Below are positions 1 through 8,615 of a stretch of 64,000 nt of DNA, piece by piece (positions within the stretch are counted from its first letter, which is position 1; each line of letters starts with the position of its first letter). The notes beneath the pieces were generated by a model. The model did no database searches. It had not been told where the DNA came from and worked only from the letters and a program-made list of their open reading frames with translations. The stretch comes from an uncultured Bacteroidales bacterium. GTDB lineage: Bacteria > Bacteroidota > Bacteroidia > Bacteroidales > F082. The DNA lies in contig CAJOHD010000008.1 of NCBI GenBank assembly GCA_905234275.1, positions 20,420 to 84,419 on the forward strand, read 5' to 3'. The position numbers were made by a program, and so were the translations under genes.

Positions 1-1179
1 GAGAAAATAGCTGAAGATCCTTCAAAAGCTTGGGCTATCTGGGATTCCTACCGTCGTTTCCTGCAGAGCTGGGGCATGGCGAAAGGCATCCATCGTGACT
101 TCTTTGATGAAGAAATCAACAGTTTTAAATCAAAATATAAAGTCAAGCAGAAAGTTGATTTCGACGCGGCTCAGATGCGCGAGATGGCGTATTCATATAA
201 GCAAATTCTTGAAAATCATGGGGTTGTGCTTGAACAGGATCCGTTTAAACAGATTGTCGATTGCGTGAATATGGTGTTCGACTCGTGGAACTCCGAGCGT
301 GCACTGGCATATCGTAGGCATCTTGGTATCTCCGAGAACTGGGGAACGGCGGTCATTGTGCAACAGATGATTTACGGTAATATCAGTGAGGTGTCGGGTA
401 CTGGCGTGGTGTTCACTCAGAACCCGCATCGTGAGCGACCGGGCGTGCATCTGTACGGCGACTTCACCATGCGTAGCCAGGGAGAAGATATCGTGGGCGG
501 TCTTGTGAAGCCGTTGCCGATAGGCGAGACGCAGCGTATTGCCGCGAACCTTGAGGGACCTTCAATGCAGACTGCACTTCCTGAGATTTACAAGAAGATT
601 TATTCCATTGCCACAATGTTGACCGAAGACCTCGGATACGCGCCACAGGAGATGGAGTTTACGTTTGAATCAGACAAGCCTGAGGACTTCCATATTTTGC
701 AGATTCGTGACCAAGATTTGAAGCTTGAAGATACTGTCAACGCCTTTGTGCAGTCGCCGACAGAGATGAATCAGATTGGTCGTGGCATGGGCATCGGCGG
801 CGGTGCGATGAATGGTCTTGTGGCGTTTAACGAAGATGATATCAAGACTTTACGCAAAGAATATCCTGATGAGAACTTCATCCTTGTCCGTCCTGACACC
901 GTTCCTGACGACATCGGCTTGATCTTCGACACCGACGGCTTACTCACGGCTCGTGGTGGTGCCACTTCGCATGCGGCAGTTACCGCTGTACGTCTCGGAA
1001 AGGTATGCGTGGTATCGTGTGTCGAGCTTATGGTCAACGACGAGAAACATTGCGCCGAGCTGAATGGCAATAATCTCAAAATGGGCGATAAGATTGCTAT
1101 CGACGGAAATCTTGGACTCGTTTACCTCGGTCATTATCCTACAGAAAAGATGACCATGGGGAAAGGATATAATTATTAA
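1..1179 (+). CDS. Pyruvate phosphate dikinase-like PEP/pyruvate-binding protein, 5' partial
   Basis: The frame is open from base 1, so the gene starts upstream and only the C-terminal ~392 residues are visible. The first half matches the nucleotide-binding domain of PPDK/PEP synthase (GTGVVFTQNPHRE, then SQGEDIVGG). The second half is the swivelling phosphohistidine domain, with the phosphorylatable His in GGATSHAAV. The protein stops shortly after this domain (AIDGNLGLVYLG), so the C-terminal PEP-binding TIM barrel of canonical PPDK is absent. The family interconverts pyruvate and PEP by phosphotransfer; without the barrel the exact reaction is uncertain. Bacteroidota carry large PEP/pyruvate-binding proteins of this general kind. 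Domain assignment is firm; substrate is not. Confidence 0.8.
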   Translation, partial: EKIAEDPSKAWAIWDSYRRFLQSWGMAKGIHRDFFDEEINSFKSKYKVKQKVDFDAAQMREMAYSYKQILENHGVVLEQDPFKQIVDCVNMVFDSWNSERALAYRRHLGISENWGTAVIVQQMIYGNISEVSGTGVVFTQNPHRERPGVHLYGDFTMRSQGEDIVGGLVKPLPIGETQRIAANLEGPSMQTALPEIYKKIYSIATMLTEDLGYAPQEMEFTFESDKPEDFHILQIRDQDLKLEDTVNAFVQSPTEMNQIGRGMGIGGGAMNGLVAFNEDDIKTLRKEYPDENFILVRPDTVPDDIGLIFDTDGLLTARGGATSHAAVTAVRLGKVCVVSCVELMVNDEKHCAELNGNNLKMGDKIAIDGNLGLVYLGHYPTEKMTMGKGYNY

Positions 1180-1223
1180 AAACATATATATTTGCACTGT
1201 CATTAACTTTAAATCTAATAAGT

Positions 1224-1724
1224 ATGAAAAAAGTTTTATTTATTGTAGCAACACTTTTGATAGGAAGTGTGCTGTTAACAGGATGTAAGAAATCAAACTC
1301 CAGCGATGAGTCGGTACAACCTACACCACCTACACCAACACCACCTGTTGAAACAGCGGTAATCAAGTATTATCTTGGGAATCAGAAAGATGAAAACGTG
1401 ATGTCGCCTTGTTTCCGTGCCAATTTGACATACAGGAATGCCGAGGGTGAGATGTTATCGGTTGAAAACGTGTCGTTGCCATGGACTTCAGAAGAAATGA
1501 CCGTGACAAAGCCTTTCGATGCGTTGATGGAAGGTGTTATGTTGTTCAACGAGGAAGAGTTGCCTGATACAGTGTACTACGGCAGATTGCCATCATTGTA
1601 TGTTAATGGTACACTATTGGGCATTAGCGGTGGTATTCAATGGAGATCCAAAGAGAATTTCATTAGAATGGTTACAGAACATCCAGACAGACTTGAAATA
1701 AACTATTCAAGAACAATCTATTAA
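1224..1724 (+). CDS. Small secreted lipoprotein, unknown function
   Basis: A 166-residue protein with a lipoprotein signal peptide ending in the lipobox LLTGC (Cys at about residue 21). A Pro/Thr-rich linker (PTPPTPTPPV, about residues 33-42) follows, then about 120 residues of predicted beta-rich globular domain. I recognise no family in the globular part. It starts 44 nt after the PPDK-like gene and is followed by a strong terminator at 1757-1783, so it could be the last gene of that unit. Expected location is the outer membrane or periplasm. Confidence 0.7.
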   Translation: MKKVLFIVATLLIGSVLLTGCKKSNSSDESVQPTPPTPTPPVETAVIKYYLGNQKDENVMSPCFRANLTYRNAEGEMLSVENVSLPWTSEEMTVTKPFDALMEGVMLFNEEELPDTVYYGRLPSLYVNGTLLGISGGIQWRSKENFIRMVTEHPDRLEINYSRTIY

Positions 1725-1756
1725 TCTGGCAAAGGAGATCTCGTATATGGTTACAA

Positions 1757-1783
1757 AAAGGGGCGAATATCATTCGCCCCTTT
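1757..1783. terminator. Intrinsic terminator, bidirectional
   Basis: Perfect 12-bp stem AAAGGGGCGAAT / ATTCGCCCCTTT with a 3-nt loop, followed by TAATTTTT. It sits between the convergent lipoprotein (+) and rubrerythrin (-) genes and can serve both. Confidence 0.85.
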
Positions 1784-1784
1784 A

Positions 1785-1813
1785 ATTTTTAACTGTTAAC
1801 TATCAACTGTCAA
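1785..1813. repeat. Short-word intergenic tract
   Basis: Reiterated variants of AACTGTTAACT / ATCAACTGTCAACT immediately 3' of the rubrerythrin gene. It is the first of several such word-repeat tracts in this window, others being at 2388, 5067, 6464, 53520 and 62800. Confidence 0.5.
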
Positions 1814-2359
1814 CTATTTGAAGTAACGATTATAAAGTCCTTCAAATCCTTTGCCGTGGCGGGCTTCGTCTTTTGCCATCTCGTGGACGGTGTCGTGGAT
1901 AGCATCGAGGTTGCGTTCCTTTGCCACGCGTGCGATGCGCATCTTTTCCTCGCAGGCACCACATTCGGCAACCATACGTTTGTAGAGGTTTGTTTTGGTG
2001 TCCCAAACCACCTCACCAAGCAATTCAGCGAAACGTGCGCAGTGGTCAGCCTCTTCAAAAGCATAACGTCTGAAAGCCTCAGCAATCTCTGGATATCCCT
2101 CGCGGTCGGCCTGACGGCTCATTGCCAGATACATACCGACCTCAGTGGCCTCTCCCATATACTGGGCATTTAAGTCTTTGATCATCTCATCGCCAGTGCC
2201 TTTGGCAATACCGACGACATGTTCGGTCACAAAGTTAAGGGCAGCACTCTCATCGAGGACCTTCCATTCAACAACCTGTTTGCACTGTGGGCATCTTTCA
2301 GGAGCTTCTTCTCCTTCATAAACGAAGCCGCAAATTGGACATACGAATTTTTTCTTCAT
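1814..2359 (-). CDS. Reverse rubrerythrin (N-terminal rubredoxin, C-terminal diiron domain)
   Basis: A 181-residue rubrerythrin in the reversed domain order. A rubredoxin-type Fe(Cys)4 site comes first (C7-x2-C10 and C23-x2-C26), followed by a ferritin-like diiron four-helix domain with the EADH and EARH ligand motifs. Family members are cytosolic peroxidases that reduce hydrogen peroxide in anaerobes, taking electrons through the rubredoxin site. The N-terminal rubredoxin resembles clostridial reverse rubrerythrins more than the classical order. The gene stands alone between terminator-like sequences. A role in oxidative-stress protection follows from the family. Confidence 0.9.
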   Translation of the reverse strand: MKKKFVCPICGFVYEGEEAPERCPQCKQVVEWKVLDESAALNFVTEHVVGIAKGTGDEMIKDLNAQYMGEATEVGMYLAMSRQADREGYPEIAEAFRRYAFEEADHCARFAELLGEVVWDTKTNLYKRMVAECGACEEKMRIARVAKERNLDAIHDTVHEMAKDEARHGKGFEGLYNRYFK

Positions 2360-2387
2360 GATAATTTATTTTTAGTTCAGAATATTA

Positions 2388-2461
2388 TTAGTCTTTAGTC
2401 TTTAGTTGTTAGTCTTTAGTTATTAGATTTTTCTAACGACTAAGGACTAACGACTAAAAAC
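2388..2461. repeat. Word-repeat tract folding into a 20-bp hairpin
   Basis: Repeated TTAGTCTTTAGT words followed by their complement. Arms 2408-2427 and 2432-2451 pair over 20 positions (one mismatch, two G-T wobbles) around a TTTT loop. It lies between the 3' end of the GH109-like gene and the 5' end of rubrerythrin, so it may terminate transcription on the minus strand. Confidence 0.6.
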
Positions 2462-2463
2462 TT

Positions 2464-3885
2464 TTATTTCATTGCATGTTTGTAGCCATTAACCTTGTTC
2501 CAGTCACCACGAGTGAAATCAGGCACTTGCACCGGCATGCCGTGGTTGTCGATGGAGGCTCTTGTCAGGTCGCCGATACATGACCATTCGGCTGCGTCGT
2601 AGACATCTTCATCCAAAGGCAGACCATTCTGCAGGCAGTAAATCAGACGGTAATCCATGATGAAGTCCATGCCACCGTGACCGCCGACTTTCTTAGCAAG
2701 TTCTTCAACATCTTTTGCGACAGGGTGGAGGTATTCCTTCAAAATCTTGTCGCGTACATCTTTCGGCACGAAGCCGTGAACGTTGAGATGCTGACCTTCT
2801 TCGAGGAATCCTTCTGGCAGATTTTTCTCCATGAGTGTGAAGCCTTCAATAGGATATTTGTTTGCAAAGCCTTCAGTACCAGTGAGTTGATAAAGTCTGT
2901 TATATGGACGATAAGTGTAAACGTTGTGCTCAATCAAGATGGTCTTGCCTTTGTGGGTTTGAATCATTGTGGTAGTCATGTCGCCGTTTGCGAAGTCATC
3001 AACGCCCATCATCTCTTTGGCGATCTTCTTGCCGTTGTATGAAGGAGTGCTCATCGAGACGAGATAGTCCATCTTGTCGCCACGGTGGATGTCAAGCACT
3101 TGGCAGACTGGACCGAGTCCGTGTGTGGCGTAGACGTCGCCGCCATATTTCTGGTTAAAGTCGAGGCGCCAGTTGCCTTGATATTCATGCCAGTAAGGCT
3201 CAAGGTTATGAATATATGCGCCTTCAGCGTGAATCACTTCGCCGAACATGCCGAGTTTTGCCATGTTGAGAGCTGTCATCTCGAAGAAGTCGTAGGTGCA
3301 GTTTTCGAGCATCATGCAGTGCTTGCGGGTCTGCTCCGAAACGTCGACGAGTTTCCAGCAATCCTCAACGGTGGTGGCAGCTGGCACTTCGACAGCCACG
3401 TGTTTACCGTGCTGCATGGCATAGACAGCCATCGGGACGTGCGTCTGCCAGTTGGTGGCGATGTAAACGAGGTCGATGTCATCGCGACGGCAGAGCTCTT
3501 TATAAGCTGTATCTCCGACATATTCAGCCGCACGAGGCAGTCCTTTTGCTTCGAGTATGTCGCGTTGAACCTTTTCCACGTTCTCAGGAAGGAGGTCGCA
3601 CAATGCCACAACCTCAACGCCGTCAATGAATGTCATGCGGTAAACAGCATCCGGACCACGCATTCCGAGACCGATGAAGCCTACGCGCACCACTGGCATA
3701 GGCTCAGCGGCGAACTCAAGCATACTAGTCTGACCCTCAACACGTTGCGGCTCGTCAAAGACTATTACATTATCTTTAATCTGGTAATTTTTTCCGTTTT
3801 TGTTGTCGCATTTGCAGCTGATCATGGCTAAGCAAAGCAACAGAAGCATAGCATAAATAGTAGTAGTTAATCGTTTGTTTTTCAT
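2464..3885 (-). CDS. Gfo/Idh/MocA-fold lipoprotein, GH109-like (alpha-N-acetylgalactosaminidase family)
   Basis: A 473-residue protein with a lipoprotein signal peptide (MLLLLCLAMISC). A Rossmann dinucleotide-binding domain (VGFIGLGMRGPDA, about residues 68-80; VVALCD) is followed by the C-terminal alpha/beta domain with GGHGGMDF. The GLGMRGP context is what I associate with GH109, whose members use a bound NAD+ redox cycle to remove terminal alpha-GalNAc, for example from blood-group A structures. Export as a lipoprotein fits a glycosidase rather than a cytosolic dehydrogenase. The neighbouring hexosamine kinase, sugar transporter and galactokinase support GalNAc/Gal salvage. It is divergent from the kinase gene across an 80-bp spacer. 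A plain sugar dehydrogenase remains possible. Confidence 0.75.
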   Translation of the reverse strand: MKNKRLTTTIYAMLLLLCLAMISCKCDNKNGKNYQIKDNVIVFDEPQRVEGQTSMLEFAAEPMPVVRVGFIGLGMRGPDAVYRMTFIDGVEVVALCDLLPENVEKVQRDILEAKGLPRAAEYVGDTAYKELCRRDDIDLVYIATNWQTHVPMAVYAMQHGKHVAVEVPAATTVEDCWKLVDVSEQTRKHCMMLENCTYDFFEMTALNMAKLGMFGEVIHAEGAYIHNLEPYWHEYQGNWRLDFNQKYGGDVYATHGLGPVCQVLDIHRGDKMDYLVSMSTPSYNGKKIAKEMMGVDDFANGDMTTTMIQTHKGKTILIEHNVYTYRPYNRLYQLTGTEGFANKYPIEGFTLMEKNLPEGFLEEGQHLNVHGFVPKDVRDKILKEYLHPVAKDVEELAKKVGGHGGMDFIMDYRLIYCLQNGLPLDEDVYDAAEWSCIGDLTRASIDNHGMPVQVPDFTRGDWNKVNGYKHAMK

Positions 3886-3965
3886 AATTATGAAATTGAA
3901 GTGTAAAATTACAAAATTTTTTCATACAAATGAAATTTATTTCTAATTTTACGAAAAATTTTATC

Positions 3966-5066
3966 ATGGAAAATTTGAAAGATATTGTCTTGAGATTTGA
4001 AATCACAGGAAAAGTGACCGACGTGAAGCCGATGGGCGAGGGTCTGATCAACGACACTTACAAGGTTTTTGTGGAAGGTTTTGATAAGCCGAAGTACGTG
4101 CTGCAGCGCATCAACAACGCCATTTTCCAGGATGTCGACATGCTCATGGATAATATTAATAAGGTGACCCACCACATCCGAAATAAAGGGAAAAATACAC
4201 TTCGTTTTTATCCCACAAAATCAAATAAGTCTTATTATTTGAGTGAGATTTCTCCACTCCCTACGGTCGGTCGAAATGACACAAAAATAGATGGCGAAAA
4301 GTATTGGCGATTAATGGATTTTGTGCCGGATTCGATTACTTATCAAGCTGTTACGCCTGAATATTCATATATCGCAGGTAAGTCGTTCGGCGAGTTTGAG
4401 TCGCTTTTGGCAGATTTGAATGAGCCTCTCGGCGAGATTATCCCTGATTTCCATAACATAGAATTCCGCTTGAAACAGCTTCGCGATGCTGTGGCTGAAG
4501 ATAGGGTAGGACGAGTGAAAGAAGTGCAGTATTATCTAGATGAAATATTCAAACGTGAGGAGAAAATGACCATCGGCGAGCGTCTTTTCCGTGAAGGCAA
4601 GCTCCCGAAACGTGTATGTCATTGCGATACAAAGGTCAACAATATGCTTTTCGATAAAGATGGCAACGTGTTGTGTATCATCGACTTGGATACCGTAATG
4701 CCGAGTTTTGTCTTCTCAGATTATGGCGATTTTTTAAGAACCGCAGCAAATACAGGTTTGGAAGACGACCCGAATCTCGACAATATCGACTTCAACATGG
4801 AGATTTTTAAGGTATTCACGAGAGGTTATCTTGAAGGAACTAAAGGTTTCCTCCTACCGATCGAAAAAGAAAACCTTCCATACGCGGCTTTGTTATTCCC
4901 ATATATGCAAACCGTCAGATTCTTAGCGGATTACATCAACGGTGACACCTATTACAAGATTAAATATCCTGAGCACAACCTCGTACGCACTAAAGCGCAA
5001 TGGAGACTTTTTGAAAGAGCAGAAGCAAAAGAAAAAGAAATGATGGTTTTTTTGGATAAAAGATAA
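3966..5066 (+). CDS. nahK: N-acetylhexosamine 1-kinase (NahK-like)
   Basis: A 366-residue aminoglycoside-phosphotransferase/choline-kinase-fold enzyme that resembles bifidobacterial NahK end to end: start MENLKDIVLRFEI, then GEGLINDTYKV in the nucleotide loop, the Brenner motif CHCDTKVNNMLF, the metal-binding IIDLDTVMPS, and FLADYINGD..YKIKYPEHN near the end. NahK phosphorylates GlcNAc/GalNAc at C1. The ATG at 3966 is chosen over an in-frame ATG at 3930 because family homology begins there. About 12-16 extra residues (EISPLPTVGRND) relative to NahK coincide exactly with a copy of the dispersed palindromic repeat at 4245-4280. The active-site motifs downstream are intact, so the protein is probably functional. 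Confidence 0.85.
   Translation: MENLKDIVLRFEITGKVTDVKPMGEGLINDTYKVFVEGFDKPKYVLQRINNAIFQDVDMLMDNINKVTHHIRNKGKNTLRFYPTKSNKSYYLSEISPLPTVGRNDTKIDGEKYWRLMDFVPDSITYQAVTPEYSYIAGKSFGEFESLLADLNEPLGEIIPDFHNIEFRLKQLRDAVAEDRVGRVKEVQYYLDEIFKREEKMTIGERLFREGKLPKRVCHCDTKVNNMLFDKDGNVLCIIDLDTVMPSFVFSDYGDFLRTAANTGLEDDPNLDNIDFNMEIFKVFTRGYLEGTKGFLLPIEKENLPYAALLFPYMQTVRFLADYINGDTYYKIKYPEHNLVRTKAQWRLFERAEAKEKEMMVFLDKR
4245..4280 (-). repeat. Dispersed palindromic repeat inserted in frame inside nahK
   Basis: This 36-bp copy differs from the intergenic copy at 39496-39531 at only about 2 positions. It is 36 bp, a multiple of three, and is translated as EISPLPTVGRND. The matching region of NahK from other bacteria, as I recall it, has a short loop here. 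Confidence 0.8.
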
Positions 5067-5131
5067 TAGATAACAGATAAAAGAGAAATCAATTATCCAT
5101 TATCTATTATCCGTTATCTGTTCTCTGTTAT
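5067..5131. repeat. Word-repeat tract between convergent genes, hairpin-forming
   Basis: AATAGATAACAGA words at the start and their complement TCTGTTATCTATT at the end (running a few bases into the flanking genes) can form a long imperfect hairpin. The position between convergent nahK and the transporter suggests a bidirectional terminator. Confidence 0.5.
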
Positions 5132-6421
5132 CTATTCCGTAGGAATATCTTTGTTTACGTTTTTATGTCCTATCAAGGCGTAGTACAAAATGTATGCTGC
5201 GCAGAACAGCACCACGATGTAGCTTGTCATGTAGCTGCCGGTCCAGTCGGCGACGAGGCCCTGCAGACCAACCATGATGGCGAAGCCGAACACCATCGTC
5301 ATGAAGATACCTGATGCCATTGCGGTGTATTTGCCGAGACCTTCAGTGGCGAGGTTGAAGATGCTGCCCCACATCACTGAAGTGCAAAGACCGACGAGGA
5401 TAAATGCGAAGATTCCAATCGGCACTTTCTCCCAGATGACCGTCACGTTAGCCCAGTCGATGCCAGGAACTCTTACCATGATGTCTGTCGGAGCGAACAT
5501 TCCGAACAATACAAGCACTATAGAAGCCACGGAAACCGTTGTCAGCATTGCTTTTGACGACACTTTGCCACCGATGGTGCCACCAACAAAACGTCCGATG
5601 AGCATCATCAGCCAGTAAACTGCCACGATGAGACCCGCCATGTGACCCATCATGCCGATGCCTGGAGTCGCTGCGTCAGGATGTGCTGTGAGATACTGCA
5701 TGATGTAAGTAGGAGTTCCCACCTCGATGCCGCCATAGAGGAAGATGGCAAGGATGCCGAGTTTGAAGTGACGAAATGAGAAAGCGCTGTATTTGTCCTT
5801 CACCTCCGATTTCACCTCCACTGGCTGTGCCGGCTCCTCGATCTTTGTGAAGAGGATGACGATGAATCCGATGACGAAGATGGCGAGAGCTATCATCAAA
5901 GCAGGTGTAGCGTCGGAAATCTTAGCTTTTGCTGCCTCTCCGATGAGTGCACCCATGATGATATACACAGCGACAGCCGCTGCTGAGTTGAACACGCCAC
6001 CAATCTGGATGAGCTGGTTTCCTTTGTTGCCGCCGCCTCCTAGAAGGTTAAGCATCGGGTTGACGACTGTGTTGAGCATGCACATGCAGAAGCCTGCGAT
6101 GAATGCGCCGATGAGATACACGCCGAAGCCTGCCCAGCCACTGATCCATTGTACCAAAATGCCAATAATACCTACTGCTAACGCTATCAGCGATGTCTTT
6201 TTATAACCGTATCTCTTGATGAGCATGCCCGAAGGGATACCCATAACGAGATAAGCGATGAAATTGCCGTAATTTCCAATCTGCGAGAGGAAATTGCTGG
6301 CTCCAAACTGATGTTTCACAATAACAGCCATCGGTGAACAGAGGTTCGTCACGAAGGCTATCATCGCGAAGAGGGCTATCATCACTATGATCGCACCCCA
6401 TTGTTTTGCTTTTTCTGCCAT
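5132..6421 (-). CDS. FucP/GluP-type sugar:proton symporter (MFS)
   Basis: A 429-residue inner-membrane protein with about 12 hydrophobic segments. The N-terminal half has the FHS-family signature region (LCSPMAVIVKHQFG, GNFIAYLVMGIPSGMLIKRYG). The central loop is charged, and the second half contains MLIGRFVGG and SIFNLATEGLG. Relatives import fucose, glucose, galactose or related sugars with protons. Its position between the hexosamine kinase and the nucleotidyltransferase/galactokinase genes makes a host-derived monosaccharide or disaccharide the likely substrate; fucose released by the nearby GH29 is one option. The substrate cannot be read from sequence. Confidence 0.85.
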   Translation of the reverse strand: MAEKAKQWGAIIVMIALFAMIAFVTNLCSPMAVIVKHQFGASNFLSQIGNYGNFIAYLVMGIPSGMLIKRYGYKKTSLIALAVGIIGILVQWISGWAGFGVYLIGAFIAGFCMCMLNTVVNPMLNLLGGGGNKGNQLIQIGGVFNSAAAVAVYIIMGALIGEAAKAKISDATPALMIALAIFVIGFIVILFTKIEEPAQPVEVKSEVKDKYSAFSFRHFKLGILAIFLYGGIEVGTPTYIMQYLTAHPDAATPGIGMMGHMAGLIVAVYWLMMLIGRFVGGTIGGKVSSKAMLTTVSVASIVLVLFGMFAPTDIMVRVPGIDWANVTVIWEKVPIGIFAFILVGLCTSVMWGSIFNLATEGLGKYTAMASGIFMTMVFGFAIMVGLQGLVADWTGSYMTSYIVVLFCAAYILYYALIGHKNVNKDIPTE

Positions 6422-6443
6422 TATTTTTTATCTTTTAACTTTT

Positions 6444-6463
6444 AGACGGTCGACCGACCGTCT
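6444..6463. repeat. Short perfect palindrome
   Basis: AGACGGTCG / CGACCGTCT with a 2-nt spacer, just 5' of the transporter gene. It could be an operator or a short hairpin; there is no further evidence. Confidence 0.4.
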
Positions 6464-6515
6464 CTACTTTAAACTATTAAACTATTAAACTACTCTAAAC
6501 TCTCAACTCTAAACT
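6464..6515. repeat. Word-repeat tract
   Basis: AAACTATTAAACTATTAAACTA followed by CTCTAAACTCTCAACTCTAAACTTT, sitting 3' of the nucleotidyltransferase gene. It is the same style of low-complexity intergenic DNA as at 5067 and 62800. Confidence 0.45.
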
Positions 6516-7415
6516 TTACCACAGGTTCTTCGGATAAACGCCTTTATCAATCAAATTCTGAATCTTCTTTACCACATCCGGCTTATCTTCTTTATATGTC
6601 ACGCCAAACCAAACGGCATCGCTCGACAACACTTTGAGCTTTGCCTTCTTATCGTTGATCAGGTTGTTGACCATCAACGGAATGTAGAACTCAGCCTTGA
6701 TGTTGGTCTGGGCTGGACCATCCAAGAATGTCTTGAACCCGTCTTCGAGATAACTCAAGAAATCAGGTGTGAAACCGAAGAAGTTCATCGATACCAAGGT
6801 GTCGAGTGGGAGAGAGTGCTCACCTGTCTCATCAGTGTAAGCTGCGCCGTCCTTTGTCTTCGCGATGGATGTGCGCTCCACAATGGTCTGCAGATAGTTG
6901 CATCTGTTGGATGTGCAAACACCTCTTGACACTGTTCCAAAGTCGGACAAGGTGTTCTGCAATTTATAAGCTACCATCGAATAAGCGCCTCTCTTGCCTT
7001 CGCATTCGACGAGGTATTTTGCCATCACCTCGAATGCCTCTTTGCCATAGAAATCGTCAGCGTTGATCACTGCGAACGGCTCTTTGATGACGTTGGCTGC
7101 CATCAGCACTGCGTGACCTGTTCCCCAAGGTTTTACACGACCTTCTGGTACTGTGTAGCCCTTCGGAAGGCATTCAAGTCCTTGATAGACATACTCTACC
7201 GGAATTCCGAACTTCGCGCTGCTGTTCACTTTCTCGAACGCCTCAGCGAAATCTTTTCTGATGACGAACACGACTTTGCCGAAGCCCGCACGCTTGGCGT
7301 CGTAAATCGAATAATCCAAAATTGCTTCATTGTTTGGACCTACACCGTCCATCTGCTTCAGGGCTCCATATCGTGAACCCATTCCAGCTGCTAAAACTAA
7401 TAATGTTGGTTTCAT
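6516..7415 (-). CDS. Sugar-phosphate nucleotidyltransferase
   Basis: A 299-residue enzyme with the N-terminal nucleotide-binding signature LAAGMGSRYG...KQMDGVG, the metal-site region INADDFYGKEAF, and an extended C-terminal part. This places it in the nucleotidyltransferase superfamily that joins a sugar 1-phosphate to an NTP. It lies between galK and the sugar transporter and near nahK, both of whose products make sugar 1-phosphates. No galT gene is visible here, so it may activate Gal-1-P or GlcNAc/GalNAc-1-P directly (inference). Start ATG at 7415 begins exactly at the MKPTLLVLAAG strand expected for the fold. It is 50 nt downstream of galK, probably in the same operon. Confidence 0.8.
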   Translation of the reverse strand: MKPTLLVLAAGMGSRYGALKQMDGVGPNNEAILDYSIYDAKRAGFGKVVFVIRKDFAEAFEKVNSSAKFGIPVEYVYQGLECLPKGYTVPEGRVKPWGTGHAVLMAANVIKEPFAVINADDFYGKEAFEVMAKYLVECEGKRGAYSMVAYKLQNTLSDFGTVSRGVCTSNRCNYLQTIVERTSIAKTKDGAAYTDETGEHSLPLDTLVSMNFFGFTPDFLSYLEDGFKTFLDGPAQTNIKAEFYIPLMVNNLINDKKAKLKVLSSDAVWFGVTYKEDKPDVVKKIQNLIDKGVYPKNLW

Positions 7416-7440
7416 TGTATAATAAATTAATTCCTATTTT

Positions 7441-7467
7441 GTCATTCCGAACGCAGTGAGGAATCTC
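7441..7467 (+). repeat. Dispersed palindromic repeat overlapping the galK stop
   Basis: GTCATTCCGAACGCAGTGAG-GAATCTC, a short variant of the repeat. The galK stop codon (minus strand, 7466-7468) lies at its edge, so the element supplies the very end of the galK reading frame. Confidence 0.65.
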
Positions 7468-8614
7468 ATTCAATCCTCCTCGCCCCATCAGATATCACTA
7501 CATCATAAACTTTCGGCTCATGTCCGAATTTCTTGTTAAACATCTCTTTTGCTGTTGCTATAAACTTGTCATATAAATCCTCTTTCACAAGGTTTATCGT
7601 GCATCCGCCAAAGCCGCCGCCCATAACTCTTGAACCTGTCACACCGCATTCTTTAGCGATGTCGTTTAAGAAATCGAGCTCTTCGCAGCTGACTTCGTAT
7701 TCCTTGCTCATGCCGTAATGAGTGCCGTACATGCGGTCACCCACGGTGGCGTAATTGCCTTTTTCGAGGGCGGCGCAGACATCCAAAACGCGCTGTTTCT
7801 CGCCGATGACGTACTTCGCGCGCATGTAATCCTCGTTAGAAATCTCGTTCTTGACTTCGTCGAGCATCTGCATCGTGGCATCGCTGAGATATTTTACCTC
7901 AGGATGATGTTTTGTAATGTGAGCGCAAGCGTTTTCGCACGACTCACGGCGTTTGTTGTATGCCGAGGATGCCAGCTCATGCTTCACCACAGTGTCGAGC
8001 AACACCACTTTGTAGCCTTTCGGGTCGAATGGGAAATACTCGAACTCCATGGTGGCGCAGTTGAGGCGCATCAGATGTCCTTTCTTGCCGAAGATGGAGG
8101 CGAACTGATCCATGATGCCGCACTTCACTCCGCAGTAGTTGTGCTCAGTCGACTGCCCGATACGCGCAAGCTCGAACTTGTCGATACCTAAGTTATAGAT
8201 GTCGTTCAATGCAAATGCGAAGGTGCTCTCCAGAGCAGCTGACGACGACATTCCTGCTCCAAGCGGTACGTCGCCGGCAAACACAGTGTCGAAGCCTTTC
8301 GGCTGGAAATCGCGTTTCTGCATCTCGCGAACCACACCGAAGATATATCTTGCCCAAGTCTCTTTCGGAGCGTCTTCCTCGCGCATCCCGAACTCTGCCA
8401 TCGCATTATAATCAATAGAGTAGGCACGAATTTTGTCAGTTCCGTTTTGGTTTATCGCTGCATAAATGCCTTTGTCGATAGCTCCCGGAAACACAAAGCC
8501 TCCGTTGTAATCGGTGTGCTCACCAATCAAATTCACTCGACCAGGCGAGGTGTATACTCTTAACTCATTGCCAAACAACGAGTTGAATTTGTTTTTTATA
8601 GCTTTGATGTCCAT
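7466..8614 (-). CDS. galK: Galactokinase
   Basis: A 382-residue GHMP kinase converting galactose and ATP to galactose 1-phosphate in the cytosol. Visible signatures: the galactose-binding GRVNLIGEHTDYNGG near the N terminus, the ATP-binding PLGAGMSSSAALE at about residues 118-130, and the C-terminal GGGFGGC motif. Length is typical. Its start codon is one nucleotide from the stop of the upstream T9SS protein gene, so the two are co-transcribed and probably translationally coupled. No galT or galE is visible in the window. The repeat at 7441 touches its 3' end. Confidence 0.95.
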   Translation of the reverse strand: MDIKAIKNKFNSLFGNELRVYTSPGRVNLIGEHTDYNGGFVFPGAIDKGIYAAINQNGTDKIRAYSIDYNAMAEFGMREEDAPKETWARYIFGVVREMQKRDFQPKGFDTVFAGDVPLGAGMSSSAALESTFAFALNDIYNLGIDKFELARIGQSTEHNYCGVKCGIMDQFASIFGKKGHLMRLNCATMEFEYFPFDPKGYKVVLLDTVVKHELASSAYNKRRESCENACAHITKHHPEVKYLSDATMQMLDEVKNEISNEDYMRAKYVIGEKQRVLDVCAALEKGNYATVGDRMYGTHYGMSKEYEVSCEELDFLNDIAKECGVTGSRVMGGGFGGCTINLVKEDLYDKFIATAKEMFNKKFGHEPKVYDVVISDGARRIE

Positions 8615-8615
8615 G

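Noticed and set aside
3085..3831. 248-codon plus-strand frame inside the GH109-like gene
   Set aside because: Antisense shadow of a well-supported gene; composition is low in recognisable motifs and rich in Cys/His from complement codons.
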